A stretch of 64,000 bases of DNA from Mucilaginibacter jinjuensis. GTDB lineage: Bacteria; Bacteroidota; Bacteroidia; Sphingobacteriales; Sphingobacteriaceae. The translations under genes and the position numbers were made by a program. Of the stretch, positions 42,599-51,184 are shown piece after piece. The notes under the pieces were generated by a model that worked only from the letters and a program-made list of their open reading frames with translations, searched no databases and was not told the DNA's origin. The stretch's first letter is position 1; each line of letters opens with the position of its first letter. The DNA is taken from NCBI RefSeq assembly GCF_028596025.1, contig NZ_CP117167.1:3410001-3474000 (forward strand), in the 5' to 3' direction.

Positions 42599-44920
42599 AT
42601 GTTCAGACGAATAAACAATATATTCCTACGTAGTTTTTTAATTTTCATCTATTTCGTAATTATATTTTTCTGTGCCATAGAGCTTAACTTCCTTTGGTTG
42701 TTTGGGTACACGCCTGATATGCAGGATATTAAAACTCCTACCATGTCGGTTTCGTCAGAAATATACTCGGCCGATGGTAAGCTTCTCGGCAAATTCTACA
42801 AAGAAAACCGCTCCCCTGTCGAATTTAAAGACATTTCACCCAACCTTATCAACGCGCTCGTCTCAACCGAGGATGCACGTTTTTATAAGCATTCGGGCGT
42901 CGATTTCTTTTCGTTCGCTACCAGCGTATTATCAACTGCCAAAGGCGACAAACGTGGTGGCAGTACCATAACACAACAACTGGCTAAGAATTTGTTTTCA
43001 ACCCGTAAGCGTAAATCGCAGGGTGTTATCAAACATATCCCGGTATTACGTACCATAGTTTATAAATGTAAAGAATGGCTTACTGCTTTTAAAATAGAGC
43101 ATTTATACACCAAACAGCAAATTCTCACGCTGTATTTTAACACCGTTCCGTTTGGCAATAATTCATTCGGTATAAAAACAGCTACGCTAAAATATTTCAA
43201 TAAAAACCCTAATGAGGTCGACCCTGCACAGGCAGCCATGCTGATCGGTATGCTGAAAGGAACATCGGTATATAACCCAATCCGCTATCCTGAACGTTCT
43301 ATCGAGCGCCGTAACACCGTATTGGGCCAAATGCAAAAATATGGTTATATCAATAAAACCATTTACGACGAAAACACTAAAAAGCCTTTAGATCTTGATT
43401 TGAGTTATGTTGAGAATGATTCTCAGGGCGATTCATACATCCGCCACGCGGTAGAAAAATGGCTGGATAAATGGTTAAAAGCCAATGATTATGATTTGTA
43501 TCAGGATGGCTTGAAGATTTATACCACTATCGATTCGCGCCTGCAGCAGTATGCCGAAGAAGCAGTGAACGAGAAAATGAAGATGCTGCAAAAGCGTTTC
43601 TACAGCATTTGGGGTAAAAAAGCTCCATGGCGCGATTCGCACGGTGTGGAGATTAAAGATTTCGTGTTAAAGGCCGAGCAGAAACTACCAATCTACGATC
43701 TGTTAGACAAGAAATATAAAGGCGATACCGTGCAAATACAGGCCTATTTTAAGAAGCCTAAAAAGATGAAGATCTTTAGCTGGAATGGCGATCGCGATAC
43801 TACCCTATCAAGCATTGACTCTATTAAATACTATGCTAAAATCCTGAACACCGGGATGATGACCATTGAGCCAACCACCGGTAAAATTAAGGTTTGGGTG
43901 GGCGGTATCGATTATAAGTACTTCAACTTCGACCACGTAAACCAATCTAAACGCCAGGCGGGTTCTACATTTAAGCCCTTTGCTTACTTAACCGCGTTGG
44001 ATAACGGTTATACCCCTTGCGATAAATTTACCGATAAGCCGGTATCTATCAGTTATATGGATAACGGCAAGCCCGATGTTTGGGCGCCAAACAACGCCGA
44101 CTTTAAATTCTCGTACCGCGAAATGTCGCTGCGTTGGGCTATGGGTAAATCGGTTAACTCTATAACCGCGCAACTGACTGAGAAAGTGGGTTGGGACAAA
44201 GTGGTTCAATATGCACACAAATGTGGTATCGAAAGCCCGCTTAAGTCTGTGCCTTCGGTATCATTAGGCTCAAATGATGTTTCTGTTTTTGAAATGGTAC
44301 GTGCTTACAGTACTTTTTTAAACAGAGGCAACAAAATCGATCCTTTGCTCGTAACCAAGATAACCGATCAAAGTGGTGGCCTATTGGAAGAGTTTACATT
44401 GAAGACAGAAAAAGTACTGAGCGACGAAATTGCATGGCTGATGCTGTACATGTTCCGTGGTGGTATGGAAGAACCGGGTGGTACTTCGCAAGCCCTTTGG
44501 GAATATCCGGGCTTATGGAAAAAAGAAAGCAACCAGATTGGCGGTAAAACCGGCACATCGAGCGATTATGTTGATGGCTGGTATATGGGTATCACCAAAG
44601 ATCTGGTAACAGGTATCTGGGTTGGTGCTGATGATCGCAGCGTACACTTCAATACATCAGAAAGTGGTGAGGGATCACATACTGCACTGCCGATATTCGG
44701 CCGTTTTATGGAAAAGGTTTATGCCGATCCGAAAAGTGGTTATCAGCCAGGGCCTTTCCCGAAACCGTGGGGCAAAATTACGAAAGAATATAATTGCCCG
44801 TCGCCACGTATTTCGGTTGATACTACCTCTGCAGATACTTTGTCGGCACCGATTGATACTACACAGGCTGTACCTGTACCGGTAGAACCGCCAACAACAC
44901 AGCCGACCACACCATTTTGA
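42599..44920 (+). CDS. mrcA: Penicillin-binding protein 1A (bifunctional class A)
   Basis: A 773-residue peptidoglycan synthase. One N-terminal membrane helix (about 10-37). The GT51 transglycosylase domain has catalytic E91 in EDARFYKHSGVD and GGSTITQQLAKNLF. The transpeptidase domain has S456-TF-K459 (QAGSTFKPF), SVN in MGKSVNSITAQL, and KTGT in GGKTGTSSDYVDGWYMG. A Pro/Thr-rich tail ends the protein. It polymerises and crosslinks glycan strands in the periplasm. All catalytic motifs are intact. Confidence 0.95.
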   Translation: MFRRINNIFLRSFLIFIYFVIIFFCAIELNFLWLFGYTPDMQDIKTPTMSVSSEIYSADGKLLGKFYKENRSPVEFKDISPNLINALVSTEDARFYKHSGVDFFSFATSVLSTAKGDKRGGSTITQQLAKNLFSTRKRKSQGVIKHIPVLRTIVYKCKEWLTAFKIEHLYTKQQILTLYFNTVPFGNNSFGIKTATLKYFNKNPNEVDPAQAAMLIGMLKGTSVYNPIRYPERSIERRNTVLGQMQKYGYINKTIYDENTKKPLDLDLSYVENDSQGDSYIRHAVEKWLDKWLKANDYDLYQDGLKIYTTIDSRLQQYAEEAVNEKMKMLQKRFYSIWGKKAPWRDSHGVEIKDFVLKAEQKLPIYDLLDKKYKGDTVQIQAYFKKPKKMKIFSWNGDRDTTLSSIDSIKYYAKILNTGMMTIEPTTGKIKVWVGGIDYKYFNFDHVNQSKRQAGSTFKPFAYLTALDNGYTPCDKFTDKPVSISYMDNGKPDVWAPNNADFKFSYREMSLRWAMGKSVNSITAQLTEKVGWDKVVQYAHKCGIESPLKSVPSVSLGSNDVSVFEMVRAYSTFLNRGNKIDPLLVTKITDQSGGLLEEFTLKTEKVLSDEIAWLMLYMFRGGMEEPGGTSQALWEYPGLWKKESNQIGGKTGTSSDYVDGWYMGITKDLVTGIWVGADDRSVHFNTSESGEGSHTALPIFGRFMEKVYADPKSGYQPGPFPKPWGKITKEYNCPSPRISVDTTSADTLSAPIDTTQAVPVPVEPPTTQPTTPF

Positions 44921-44965
44921 TGAACATAATTGTTTAAATTTAACAAACGATAACTTGCTGATTAT

Positions 44966-47900
44966 ATGCCTAAACTATACCCAGCGTTACATAAATTAAA
45001 ACGGCTTGTTATTGCCTCGCTTTGCCTGGTAATGGTACTGTTAAATGCGCACAAAGCAAATGCACAGTACTTTGGGCAAAACAAGGTTCGTTATAAAAAT
45101 CTGAAGTTTAAGGTTTATAAAACCCCGCATTTCGAGATCTATTATTACATGAAAAATGATAGTCTCGTTAAGCGCTTTGCACAAGAAAGCGAGCTTTGGT
45201 ATACCTTACATCAGCAGATTTTCAGGGATACCTTTCGTAAGGCTAACCCGATTGTCCTGTACGCCAATCACCCCGATTTTCAGCAGACTACCGCTATTGA
45301 TGGCGAAATTAGTGTAGGCACGGGCGGTGTTACCGAAGGATTAAAAAATCGGGTAGTAATGCCAGTAATGGAAACCAACCAAACTACACGCCACGTAATT
45401 GGCCACGAGTTGGTACACGCATTTCAATACCATTCTTTACTGCAAAGCGATACAACCAGTTTGGCAAGCCTTAATAACTTGCCGCTATGGATGATTGAGG
45501 GTATGGCCGAGTATCTTTCGCTCGGTAAAAAGGATGCCTACACCGCAATGTGGATGCGCGATGCTTATCTGAACCATGATATACCTACGGTCAAAGATTT
45601 GACAGAGAGTACTAAATACTTCCCTTATCGATATGGTGAAGCATTCTGGTCGTTTTTAGGTTCTACTTATGGCGATACGATCATCGTTCCTTTCTTTAAA
45701 AATACAGCCCGTTTTGGTCTGGAATATGGTATCAGGCGAACGTTTGGTTATGATGATAAAACATTATCCAAGCTGTGGAAAAATTCTATCGAAGCCACTT
45801 ACAAGCCATTTTTAATAGATACGGTTCAGAAACCTATTGGTAAAAGGCTCATCGACAATAAGAACGCTGGTGAGATGAACGTTGCGCCGGCCATTAGTCC
45901 GGATGGTAAATATCTGGCTTTCCTGTCGGAAAAGGATTTGTTTACGGTCGATCTCTACCTCGCGGATGCCAAAACAGGGCGAGTCATCAGGAAACTCACG
46001 AGTAAAATATCTAACACCCACATAGACGAGTTTAACTTTATCGAATCGGCTGGAACCTGGTCGCCTGATGGGAAGAAATTTGCATTCAGTGTATTTAAAG
46101 GTGGCCGTAACCGGATGCTGATTGTGAGTATCCCGGGCGGGCATGTATTACAGGATGTTTCCATGGGGAAAGCAGAACAGTTCAGTAACCTATCGTGGTC
46201 GCCGAATGGCAAGGATATTGTTTTCCAGGGGATGTCAGAAGGTCAGGGCGATTTATATAGCTACAATCTGGATACTAAAAAGGTAACCCAGCTCACAAAT
46301 GACAAGTATTCTGATTACCAGCCCAGCTTTTCGAGGGATGGTAAAAAGATCATCTTTTCATCAGACCGTACCACTTACGATCAATCGCTAACCCAGGAAA
46401 TTACCTTTAACCTGGCCGAGTTGGATTTGGCTACGCATAAGATAACGGATATTAAAGTATTTAACGGGGCTAATAATCTTAACCCGCAATACTCGGCAGA
46501 TGGTTCGCAAATCTATTTCCTGTCGAATAAAGATGGTTTCCGCAATATGTACCGGTATACCCCATCAAGCGGTAAAACCGAGCAGATGACAGATCTGTTT
46601 ACCGGTATCAGTGGTATTACAGAATATTCTCCGGCATTGAGCATTTCTAATAACGACGATATTGTTTACTCATACTATCGTTCGCAGAAATACGCGTTGT
46701 ATAACGCCAAAGCTTCGGAGTTTAAACCATTAGTTATAGATCCGGGGCTTACCAATTTCGATGCGGCCATGCTGCCTCCTCCCCGCTCAGTTGGAGTTGA
46801 TCTGATTAATGCCAATTTAAATAACTATCTGGCCTATCCGCGTATCCCTACAGATTCTATCAAGAATACGCCATACCGCCCGCAATTTAAGCTCGATTAT
46901 TTAGCAAGCAGTGGTGTTGGTGTGGGCGTAAGTACTTATGGTGCAGGTTTAGCCAGCGGTATACAAGGTGTATTTAGTGATATATTAGGACGAAACCAGA
47001 TTTATGCCGGGGCTTCAGTAAATGGGCAGATCTATGATTTTGGTGCCCAGCTGGCATACATCAACCAGCAAGGCAGATGGAATTTCGGCGTGTCTATATC
47101 GCATATTCCTTTCCAATATGTGAACTATAACTTTGTGCCGTCAACCTATAATTATCAGGGCAAAAATATACCGGTTGATCAGGAACGTTACGATGTGATC
47201 CGTATTTTTCAGGATCAGGCAAGCATATTTACTTCGTATCCATTCTCGAAAACCAGCCGCGTTGAGTTTGGTACTGGTATATCGCATTACTATTACCGGG
47301 TAGACCGATACAGTACTTATTACGACACTACATCTCACCAGGCTATAGCTACAGACAGGCAGCATATTTCTCGCTCAGATTATGAATCAGACCCCTACAA
47401 CAATGGCATCAGCATTAAACCGTTTACATTATTTAATGTAAATACGGCGTTGGTGGGCGATAACTCATTCTTCGGTATAGCATCACCTTTAAATGGTTAT
47501 AGATACCGTTTGCAAGCCGAATATGATTTTGGTACTGCACGTTATTTTGCACCAAGCATTGATCTGCGTAAATATGTACGACTCGCACCCATAACATTAG
47601 CCGCGCGTTTTTACGGCTATGGGCGGATTGGCGATACGCACGACCTACTGTACCCTATGTTTGTGGGGTATCCTTTCCTGATTCGCGGATATGAGTATGA
47701 TAGTTTTTATAATAGCAGCAAGGTAAGCACCAATGGGTTTACGGTCGATCAGTTATCGGGTAACCGCATTGCAGTAGGTAATTTTGAGGTTAGGCTACCA
47801 TTTACAGGTCCAGAAAAATTATCACAGATTAAATCGAAATTTCTGTTTACTGAATTAAACTTATTCTTCGATGCCGGTTTAGCCTGGAATGCAGGAAACC

Positions 47901-48166
47901 AGATCAAATTCCAGAAAACGCCGGACATTATTGGGTATGCACCGCTAACTGATGCATCTGGCAATGTAATTAATGGTGCTAATGGCAAACCTGTAATTGC
48001 ACCGGTTTATAACACAAATCAGCGTGTACCGGCATTAAGTTTTGGTATATCTATGCGGGTTAACTTATTTGGTTTCTTTGTGTTAGAGCCTTACCTGGCT
48101 TACCCAATTAACCGTAATGATGTTAGCAAGCCTGTATTTGGCTTAGGCTTTACACCTGGTTGGTAA
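44966..48166 (+). CDS. Zinc-metalloprotease / TolB-like propeller / outer membrane barrel fusion
   Basis: A 1066-residue exported protein. Signal peptide about 1-33. Part 1 (40-270) is a gluzincin-like peptidase domain: H147-E-L-V-H151 in GHELVHAFQYH and a second motif E178-GMAEY. Part 2 (290-620) is a TolB/DPP-IV-type beta-propeller with repeated SPDGKYLAFLS, SPDGKKFAFSV, SWSPNGKDIVF, SRDGKKIIFSSD. Part 3 (about 660-1066) ends in a bacterial surface antigen/BamA-type outer membrane barrel (GYPFLIRGYEYDSF; VNLFGFFVLEPYLAYP). It should sit in the outer membrane, with protease and propeller exposed to one side. Substrate unknown. Confidence 0.88.
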   Translation: MPKLYPALHKLKRLVIASLCLVMVLLNAHKANAQYFGQNKVRYKNLKFKVYKTPHFEIYYYMKNDSLVKRFAQESELWYTLHQQIFRDTFRKANPIVLYANHPDFQQTTAIDGEISVGTGGVTEGLKNRVVMPVMETNQTTRHVIGHELVHAFQYHSLLQSDTTSLASLNNLPLWMIEGMAEYLSLGKKDAYTAMWMRDAYLNHDIPTVKDLTESTKYFPYRYGEAFWSFLGSTYGDTIIVPFFKNTARFGLEYGIRRTFGYDDKTLSKLWKNSIEATYKPFLIDTVQKPIGKRLIDNKNAGEMNVAPAISPDGKYLAFLSEKDLFTVDLYLADAKTGRVIRKLTSKISNTHIDEFNFIESAGTWSPDGKKFAFSVFKGGRNRMLIVSIPGGHVLQDVSMGKAEQFSNLSWSPNGKDIVFQGMSEGQGDLYSYNLDTKKVTQLTNDKYSDYQPSFSRDGKKIIFSSDRTTYDQSLTQEITFNLAELDLATHKITDIKVFNGANNLNPQYSADGSQIYFLSNKDGFRNMYRYTPSSGKTEQMTDLFTGISGITEYSPALSISNNDDIVYSYYRSQKYALYNAKASEFKPLVIDPGLTNFDAAMLPPPRSVGVDLINANLNNYLAYPRIPTDSIKNTPYRPQFKLDYLASSGVGVGVSTYGAGLASGIQGVFSDILGRNQIYAGASVNGQIYDFGAQLAYINQQGRWNFGVSISHIPFQYVNYNFVPSTYNYQGKNIPVDQERYDVIRIFQDQASIFTSYPFSKTSRVEFGTGISHYYYRVDRYSTYYDTTSHQAIATDRQHISRSDYESDPYNNGISIKPFTLFNVNTALVGDNSFFGIASPLNGYRYRLQAEYDFGTARYFAPSIDLRKYVRLAPITLAARFYGYGRIGDTHDLLYPMFVGYPFLIRGYEYDSFYNSSKVSTNGFTVDQLSGNRIAVGNFEVRLPFTGPEKLSQIKSKFLFTELNLFFDAGLAWNAGNQIKFQKTPDIIGYAPLTDASGNVINGANGKPVIAPVYNTNQRVPALSFGISMRVNLFGFFVLEPYLAYPINRNDVSKPVFGLGFTPGW

Positions 48167-48185
48167 ACAACTTAATAAAAAACTG

Positions 48186-48213
48186 AAGCGGCTTTATTGG
48201 TCGCTTTTTTTAT
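48186..48213 (+). terminator. Weak terminator after the barrel fusion gene
   Basis: Hairpin aagcgg..tcgctt with G-T pairs, followed by a run of T. Confidence 0.5.
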
Positions 48214-48266
48214 TTAAAACAACCTGTAGTGTAAATAGTTAAGTAGAGTTTAGGATTAACGGTAAT

Positions 48267-48887
48267 ATGCAAAAGGCTTTATTAATTTTCATACTGATTT
48301 GTGTAAGCATAACAACTTATGGGCAAAAAGTGGCTATGTCTTCGGCCCCTGTTACTGATAGTGTGAGGGTGAAAATTAACAAGAGTAAAAAAGTTAAGAC
48401 TGTTGATGGTGTGGATATGTTTGCTGCTAAAGATATTATCCAAAACCTAACCATCGATCCTGAGTTTAGCATACTGGTAAAAGCCATCAGAGTAGATGGC
48501 TTAACCGGCACTTTTAAGAGCAAAGGCCCGATTACGCTATTTGCTCCTAACAATGCGGCTTTCAAAAAACTACCCGCGGGGAAACTGGACACCTTGATGA
48601 AACCCGCTCATAATCTTGATCTGTGCAATGTATTAACCTGCCATGCGGTTTCGGGTATATTGAATAAAAGAAGTATAACTAAAAAAATCCGCAAAGGTAA
48701 AGGCACAGCTGTATTAATCACTTTAGCGGGCTGCACCATCAAGGCAACAATAGATAAAAACGACAATATTATCTTGACGGACGAGAACGGCAACAAAAGC
48801 ACAATTGAAATTGATGACATTGAACAAAGCAATGGTATAATTCATGTCATAAATGGTGTATTAATCCCTAAAACAAAAGCTATTTAA
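48267..48887 (+). CDS. Secreted fasciclin (FAS1) domain protein
   Basis: A 206-residue exported protein with signal peptide about 1-19. One FAS1 domain (about 55-205): H1 motif GPITLFAPNNAAFKKLPAG, the YH-like LTCHAVSG, and C-terminal NGIIHVINGVLIPK. FAS1 domains mediate cell or polymer adhesion. A Lys-rich segment precedes the domain (KINKSKKVKTVDG). Monocistronic; no sorting signal for lipid or T9SS attachment seen. Confidence 0.9.
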   Translation: MQKALLIFILICVSITTYGQKVAMSSAPVTDSVRVKINKSKKVKTVDGVDMFAAKDIIQNLTIDPEFSILVKAIRVDGLTGTFKSKGPITLFAPNNAAFKKLPAGKLDTLMKPAHNLDLCNVLTCHAVSGILNKRSITKKIRKGKGTAVLITLAGCTIKATIDKNDNIILTDENGNKSTIEIDDIEQSNGIIHVINGVLIPKTKAI

Positions 48888-48992
48888 TCTTATCACAAAC
48901 TATACTTACCACGCTAACGTACTTAATTTATAAGCTTTTAAATATTTGTAAGGAAAAAGCTTATTAAGCGACTAATAACTAAATAGTTTAAG

Positions 48993-49472
48993 ATGAAAAA
49001 GTTAGTAAATGTATTTCTGTTCAGCGCGTTGGTTTTGTTTGGGTGCGAACAAATGAACGGACAGCAAAGCAATAATACTAAAGCAACAAAAGTGCAGGCT
49101 GATAAGTGGAAAAATAAGCTTACGCCTAACGAGTACGATATAATGGTAAACAAAGGCACAGAACCGCCTTTTAAAAACGCTTACTGGAACAATCACGAGA
49201 AAGGTGTATACGTGAGTGCCGCAACCGGTGAAATATTATTTAATTCTGCCGATAAATTTGACAGCGGCACAGGATGGCCAAGTTTTGTTAGGCCTGTTGA
49301 TACAAGTAAAATAGCCGTAGTAACCGACAACAGCTACGGAATGGAACGCACAGAGGTAGTAGAAAAAAGTACAGGCTTACACCTTGGCCACGTATTTGAC
49401 GATGGCCCTGCCGACCGTGGCGGCAAAAGGTATTGCATGAACTCCGGCGCGCTTAAGTTTATTAAGCAGTAG
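48993..49472 (+). CDS. msrB: Peptide methionine (R)-S-oxide reductase MsrB, lipoprotein
   Basis: A 159-residue enzyme reducing the R-epimer of methionine sulfoxide. GTGWPSF, HLGHVFDDGP and the catalytic Cys C148 in GGKRYCMNSGALKF are present. The two CxxC pairs that bind zinc in many MsrB proteins are absent (GVYVSAATG instead), so it is the zinc-free type. Signal with lipobox VLFGC18 makes it an envelope lipoprotein, partner of the MsrA lipoprotein at 16421. Its last 11 bases overlap the convergent GIY-YIG-like gene. Confidence 0.95.
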   Translation: MKKLVNVFLFSALVLFGCEQMNGQQSNNTKATKVQADKWKNKLTPNEYDIMVNKGTEPPFKNAYWNNHEKGVYVSAATGEILFNSADKFDSGTGWPSFVRPVDTSKIAVVTDNSYGMERTEVVEKSTGLHLGHVFDDGPADRGGKRYCMNSGALKFIKQ

Positions 49473-49818
49473 CTTTTTGCATACGCGATGCAAATGACGG
49501 GCGAACGTAAGTTCTGGTACGTATCCCCTGCTCGTATTTTAAACCGATGGTAAGGTCTACCCAATCCGCATTTACAGATCTGATCATTTTTTCTTTTTGG
49601 CTGCGGGTAAAGGTGCTGACAAACTTAAAGCGTTCCATCGCCATATCTTCGTTGTTGATCTCCTCAAAATATACCAGGCGGTTCAATTGTTGGGCACTAT
49701 CAAAAAATAAGGTCGGCATATCGCTGTAAAACTTCAGGGTTTTAACCAGGTCTGAGCATAAACCCACGTGCAAATTGTTTCTGTTTCTGTCTGTAATAAT
49801 ATAGATGAACCTTTTCAT
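49462..49818 (-). CDS. GIY-YIG-like domain protein, probably catalytically degenerate
   Basis: A 118-residue protein resembling UPF0213/GIY-YIG small proteins: MKRFIYIITDRNRNNLHVGLCSDLVKTLKFY, then NRLVYFEEINNEDMAMERFKFVSTFTRSQKEKMIRSVNADW. The usual G-I-Y, Y-I-G, Arg and His catalytic residues are replaced (FIYI, HVG, KTLKFY), so nuclease activity is doubtful, while the Glu-rich second half and the W-x-DL ending keep the family pattern. Convergent with msrB and divergent from the S24 regulator. Confidence 0.78.
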   Translation of the reverse strand: MKRFIYIITDRNRNNLHVGLCSDLVKTLKFYSDMPTLFFDSAQQLNRLVYFEEINNEDMAMERFKFVSTFTRSQKEKMIRSVNADWVDLTIGLKYEQGIRTRTYVRPSFASRMQKATA

Positions 49819-49848
49819 TTGATATAAATTTTGGTAGTCAAAAAATAA

Positions 49849-49878
49849 TTACTAATTTTATGAGCATAAAGTTACTAA
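49849..49878. promoter_or_regulatory. Direct repeats TTACTAA near the S24 regulator start
   Basis: TTACTAA at 49849-49855 and 49872-49878, 23 bases apart start to start (about two helical turns), upstream of the preferred ATG at 49902. Could be an autoregulatory operator; no dyad is visible. Confidence 0.25.
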
Positions 49879-49901
49879 CAAAATTAGCAATTCCAAATTT
49901 T

Positions 49902-50675
49902 ATGTCAATAATTTCATCTAACCTAAAATTTCTCAGAAAGAAAAAAGGTTTAACCCAACAACAATTTGCAGACCAAATGGATATAAAAAGGTCGTTAGTG
50001 GGTGCTTATGAAGAAGATCGTGCCGATCCGAAATATGATCTGCTAAAAAAATTAGCAGTGTTTTTTGACGTAAGTATAGATGCATTGATCAATGAAACAA
50101 TTGACGAGAAGTGGGCGCCTAAACCAAAAGGCAACCCTGCTAATTTAAGAGTGCTTAGTATTACAGTTGATAAAGAAGATAACGAGAATATAGAACTGGT
50201 GCCCGTTAAAGCCAGTGCCGGTTATTTAAATGGTTATGCCGATCCTGAATTTGTAGGTACGTTGCCTAAATTTTATTTACCTATGTTTAAGCAGGGCACC
50301 TTCCGGGCTTTCGAGATTAAGGGTGATTCGATGCTACCTCTGTTATCGGGCAGTATTGTAATTGGCGAATATGTAGAGAATTGGTCGGACATCAAGGCTA
50401 CCGAAACTTACGTAGTGATCTCGAAAACAGAGGGCGTAGTATATAAACGTATCGGTAATAAATACAAAGAAAATAAGAAGTTAAAATTAGTATCAGATAA
50501 TCCGGTTTACGAACCTTACGAGATTAATGGTGAGGATATTTTAGAGGTATGGAAGGCTAAAGCTTATTTCAGCACACACATGCCGCAGCCCACTCCAGAA
50601 CCTACTATGGAGAGCCTAACGGCAATGATGACCCAAATGCAACGTTCTATATCTAAGCTACAAAGCAACAATTAA
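49902..50675 (+). CDS. XRE-type repressor with S24 (LexA/CI-like) peptidase domain
   Basis: A 257-residue regulator from MSIISSNLKFLRKKKG; an in-frame ATG at 49860 would add 14 poorly fitting residues. N-terminal HTH (about 5-60, LTQQQFADQMDIKRSLVGAYEEDRADP). C-terminal S24 domain (from about 100) with Ala-Gly cleavage site in KASAGYLNGY, catalytic Ser in IKGDSMLPLLSG and Lys in GVVYKRI. A short Pro-rich, then helical tail (MTQMQRSISKLQ) may aid oligomerisation. It could respond to RecA or another trigger by self-cleavage. It has no phage genes nearby and is common as a chromosomal regulator in this group. Confidence 0.9.
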   Translation: MSIISSNLKFLRKKKGLTQQQFADQMDIKRSLVGAYEEDRADPKYDLLKKLAVFFDVSIDALINETIDEKWAPKPKGNPANLRVLSITVDKEDNENIELVPVKASAGYLNGYADPEFVGTLPKFYLPMFKQGTFRAFEIKGDSMLPLLSGSIVIGEYVENWSDIKATETYVVISKTEGVVYKRIGNKYKENKKLKLVSDNPVYEPYEINGEDILEVWKAKAYFSTHMPQPTPEPTMESLTAMMTQMQRSISKLQSNN

Positions 50676-50684
50676 GTTACAGGC

Positions 50685-50714
50685 TTGTTATTAAACCGTA
50701 AGGGTATATCTTTA
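50685..50714 (+). promoter_or_regulatory. Candidate promoter of the 124-aa protein gene
   Basis: TTG (50685-50687), 19 bases, TATCTTTA (50707-50714), 27 bases before the ATG at 50742. Only the last base differs from TAnnTTTG. Confidence 0.5.
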
Positions 50715-50741
50715 TCAAAGAACTAATAAAACTAAAAAACA

Positions 50742-51116
50742 ATGAAAAAAATCTTTTTAATGTGTTGCCTGGTAGTAGGATTTGCTGCAGCATCACATGC
50801 ACAAGGTGGCCGTATGCGTATGAGCCCTGAAGATCAGGCAAAATCTATGCAAACGCAGTTAAAACTAACTGACGACCAAACAGCTAAAATAACTTCTATT
50901 CTTACTGCGCAGTCTACCAAAATGGATAGCGTTCGTACAGCTGCCAATGGCGACAGACAAGCTATGATGACTGGCATGCAGCCAATCAGACAGGCTACAC
51001 AAGCTAAAATTGCTACTATTTTAACACCAGAGCAAGCAGCTGCTTACAAAAAAATGCAGGACGATATGCGTGCCCGTATGCAAAACGGTGGCGGTGGCGC
51101 TCCTCAACAAAACTAA
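50742..51116 (+). CDS. Small secreted Spy/DUF4890-like protein
   Basis: A 124-residue exported protein: signal peptide about 1-20 (MKKIFLMCCLVVGFAAASHAQ), then a Met/Gln/Arg-rich helical region with LKLTDDQTAKITSILTAQSTKMD and ILTPEQAAAYKKMQDDMRARM, resembling the LTxxQ motifs of Spy/CpxP-type periplasmic proteins. It ends in a Gly-rich tail. Such proteins act as periplasmic chaperones or stress sensors in Enterobacteria; here function is inferred only. Own promoter-like site and terminator. Confidence 0.82.
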   Translation: MKKIFLMCCLVVGFAAASHAQGGRMRMSPEDQAKSMQTQLKLTDDQTAKITSILTAQSTKMDSVRTAANGDRQAMMTGMQPIRQATQAKIATILTPEQAAAYKKMQDDMRARMQNGGGGAPQQN

Positions 51117-51141
51117 TTTTATCTAAATTAAAAAGAATAAG

Positions 51142-51167
51142 AAGCGGCTATCATGCCGCTTTTTTTA
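51142..51167 (+). terminator. Terminator after the Spy-like gene
   Basis: Perfect AAGCGGC (51142-51148) / GCCGCTT (51155-51161) hairpin followed by a T run. Confidence 0.9.
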
Positions 51168-51184
51168 TTTTCGCAGTAAATTAA

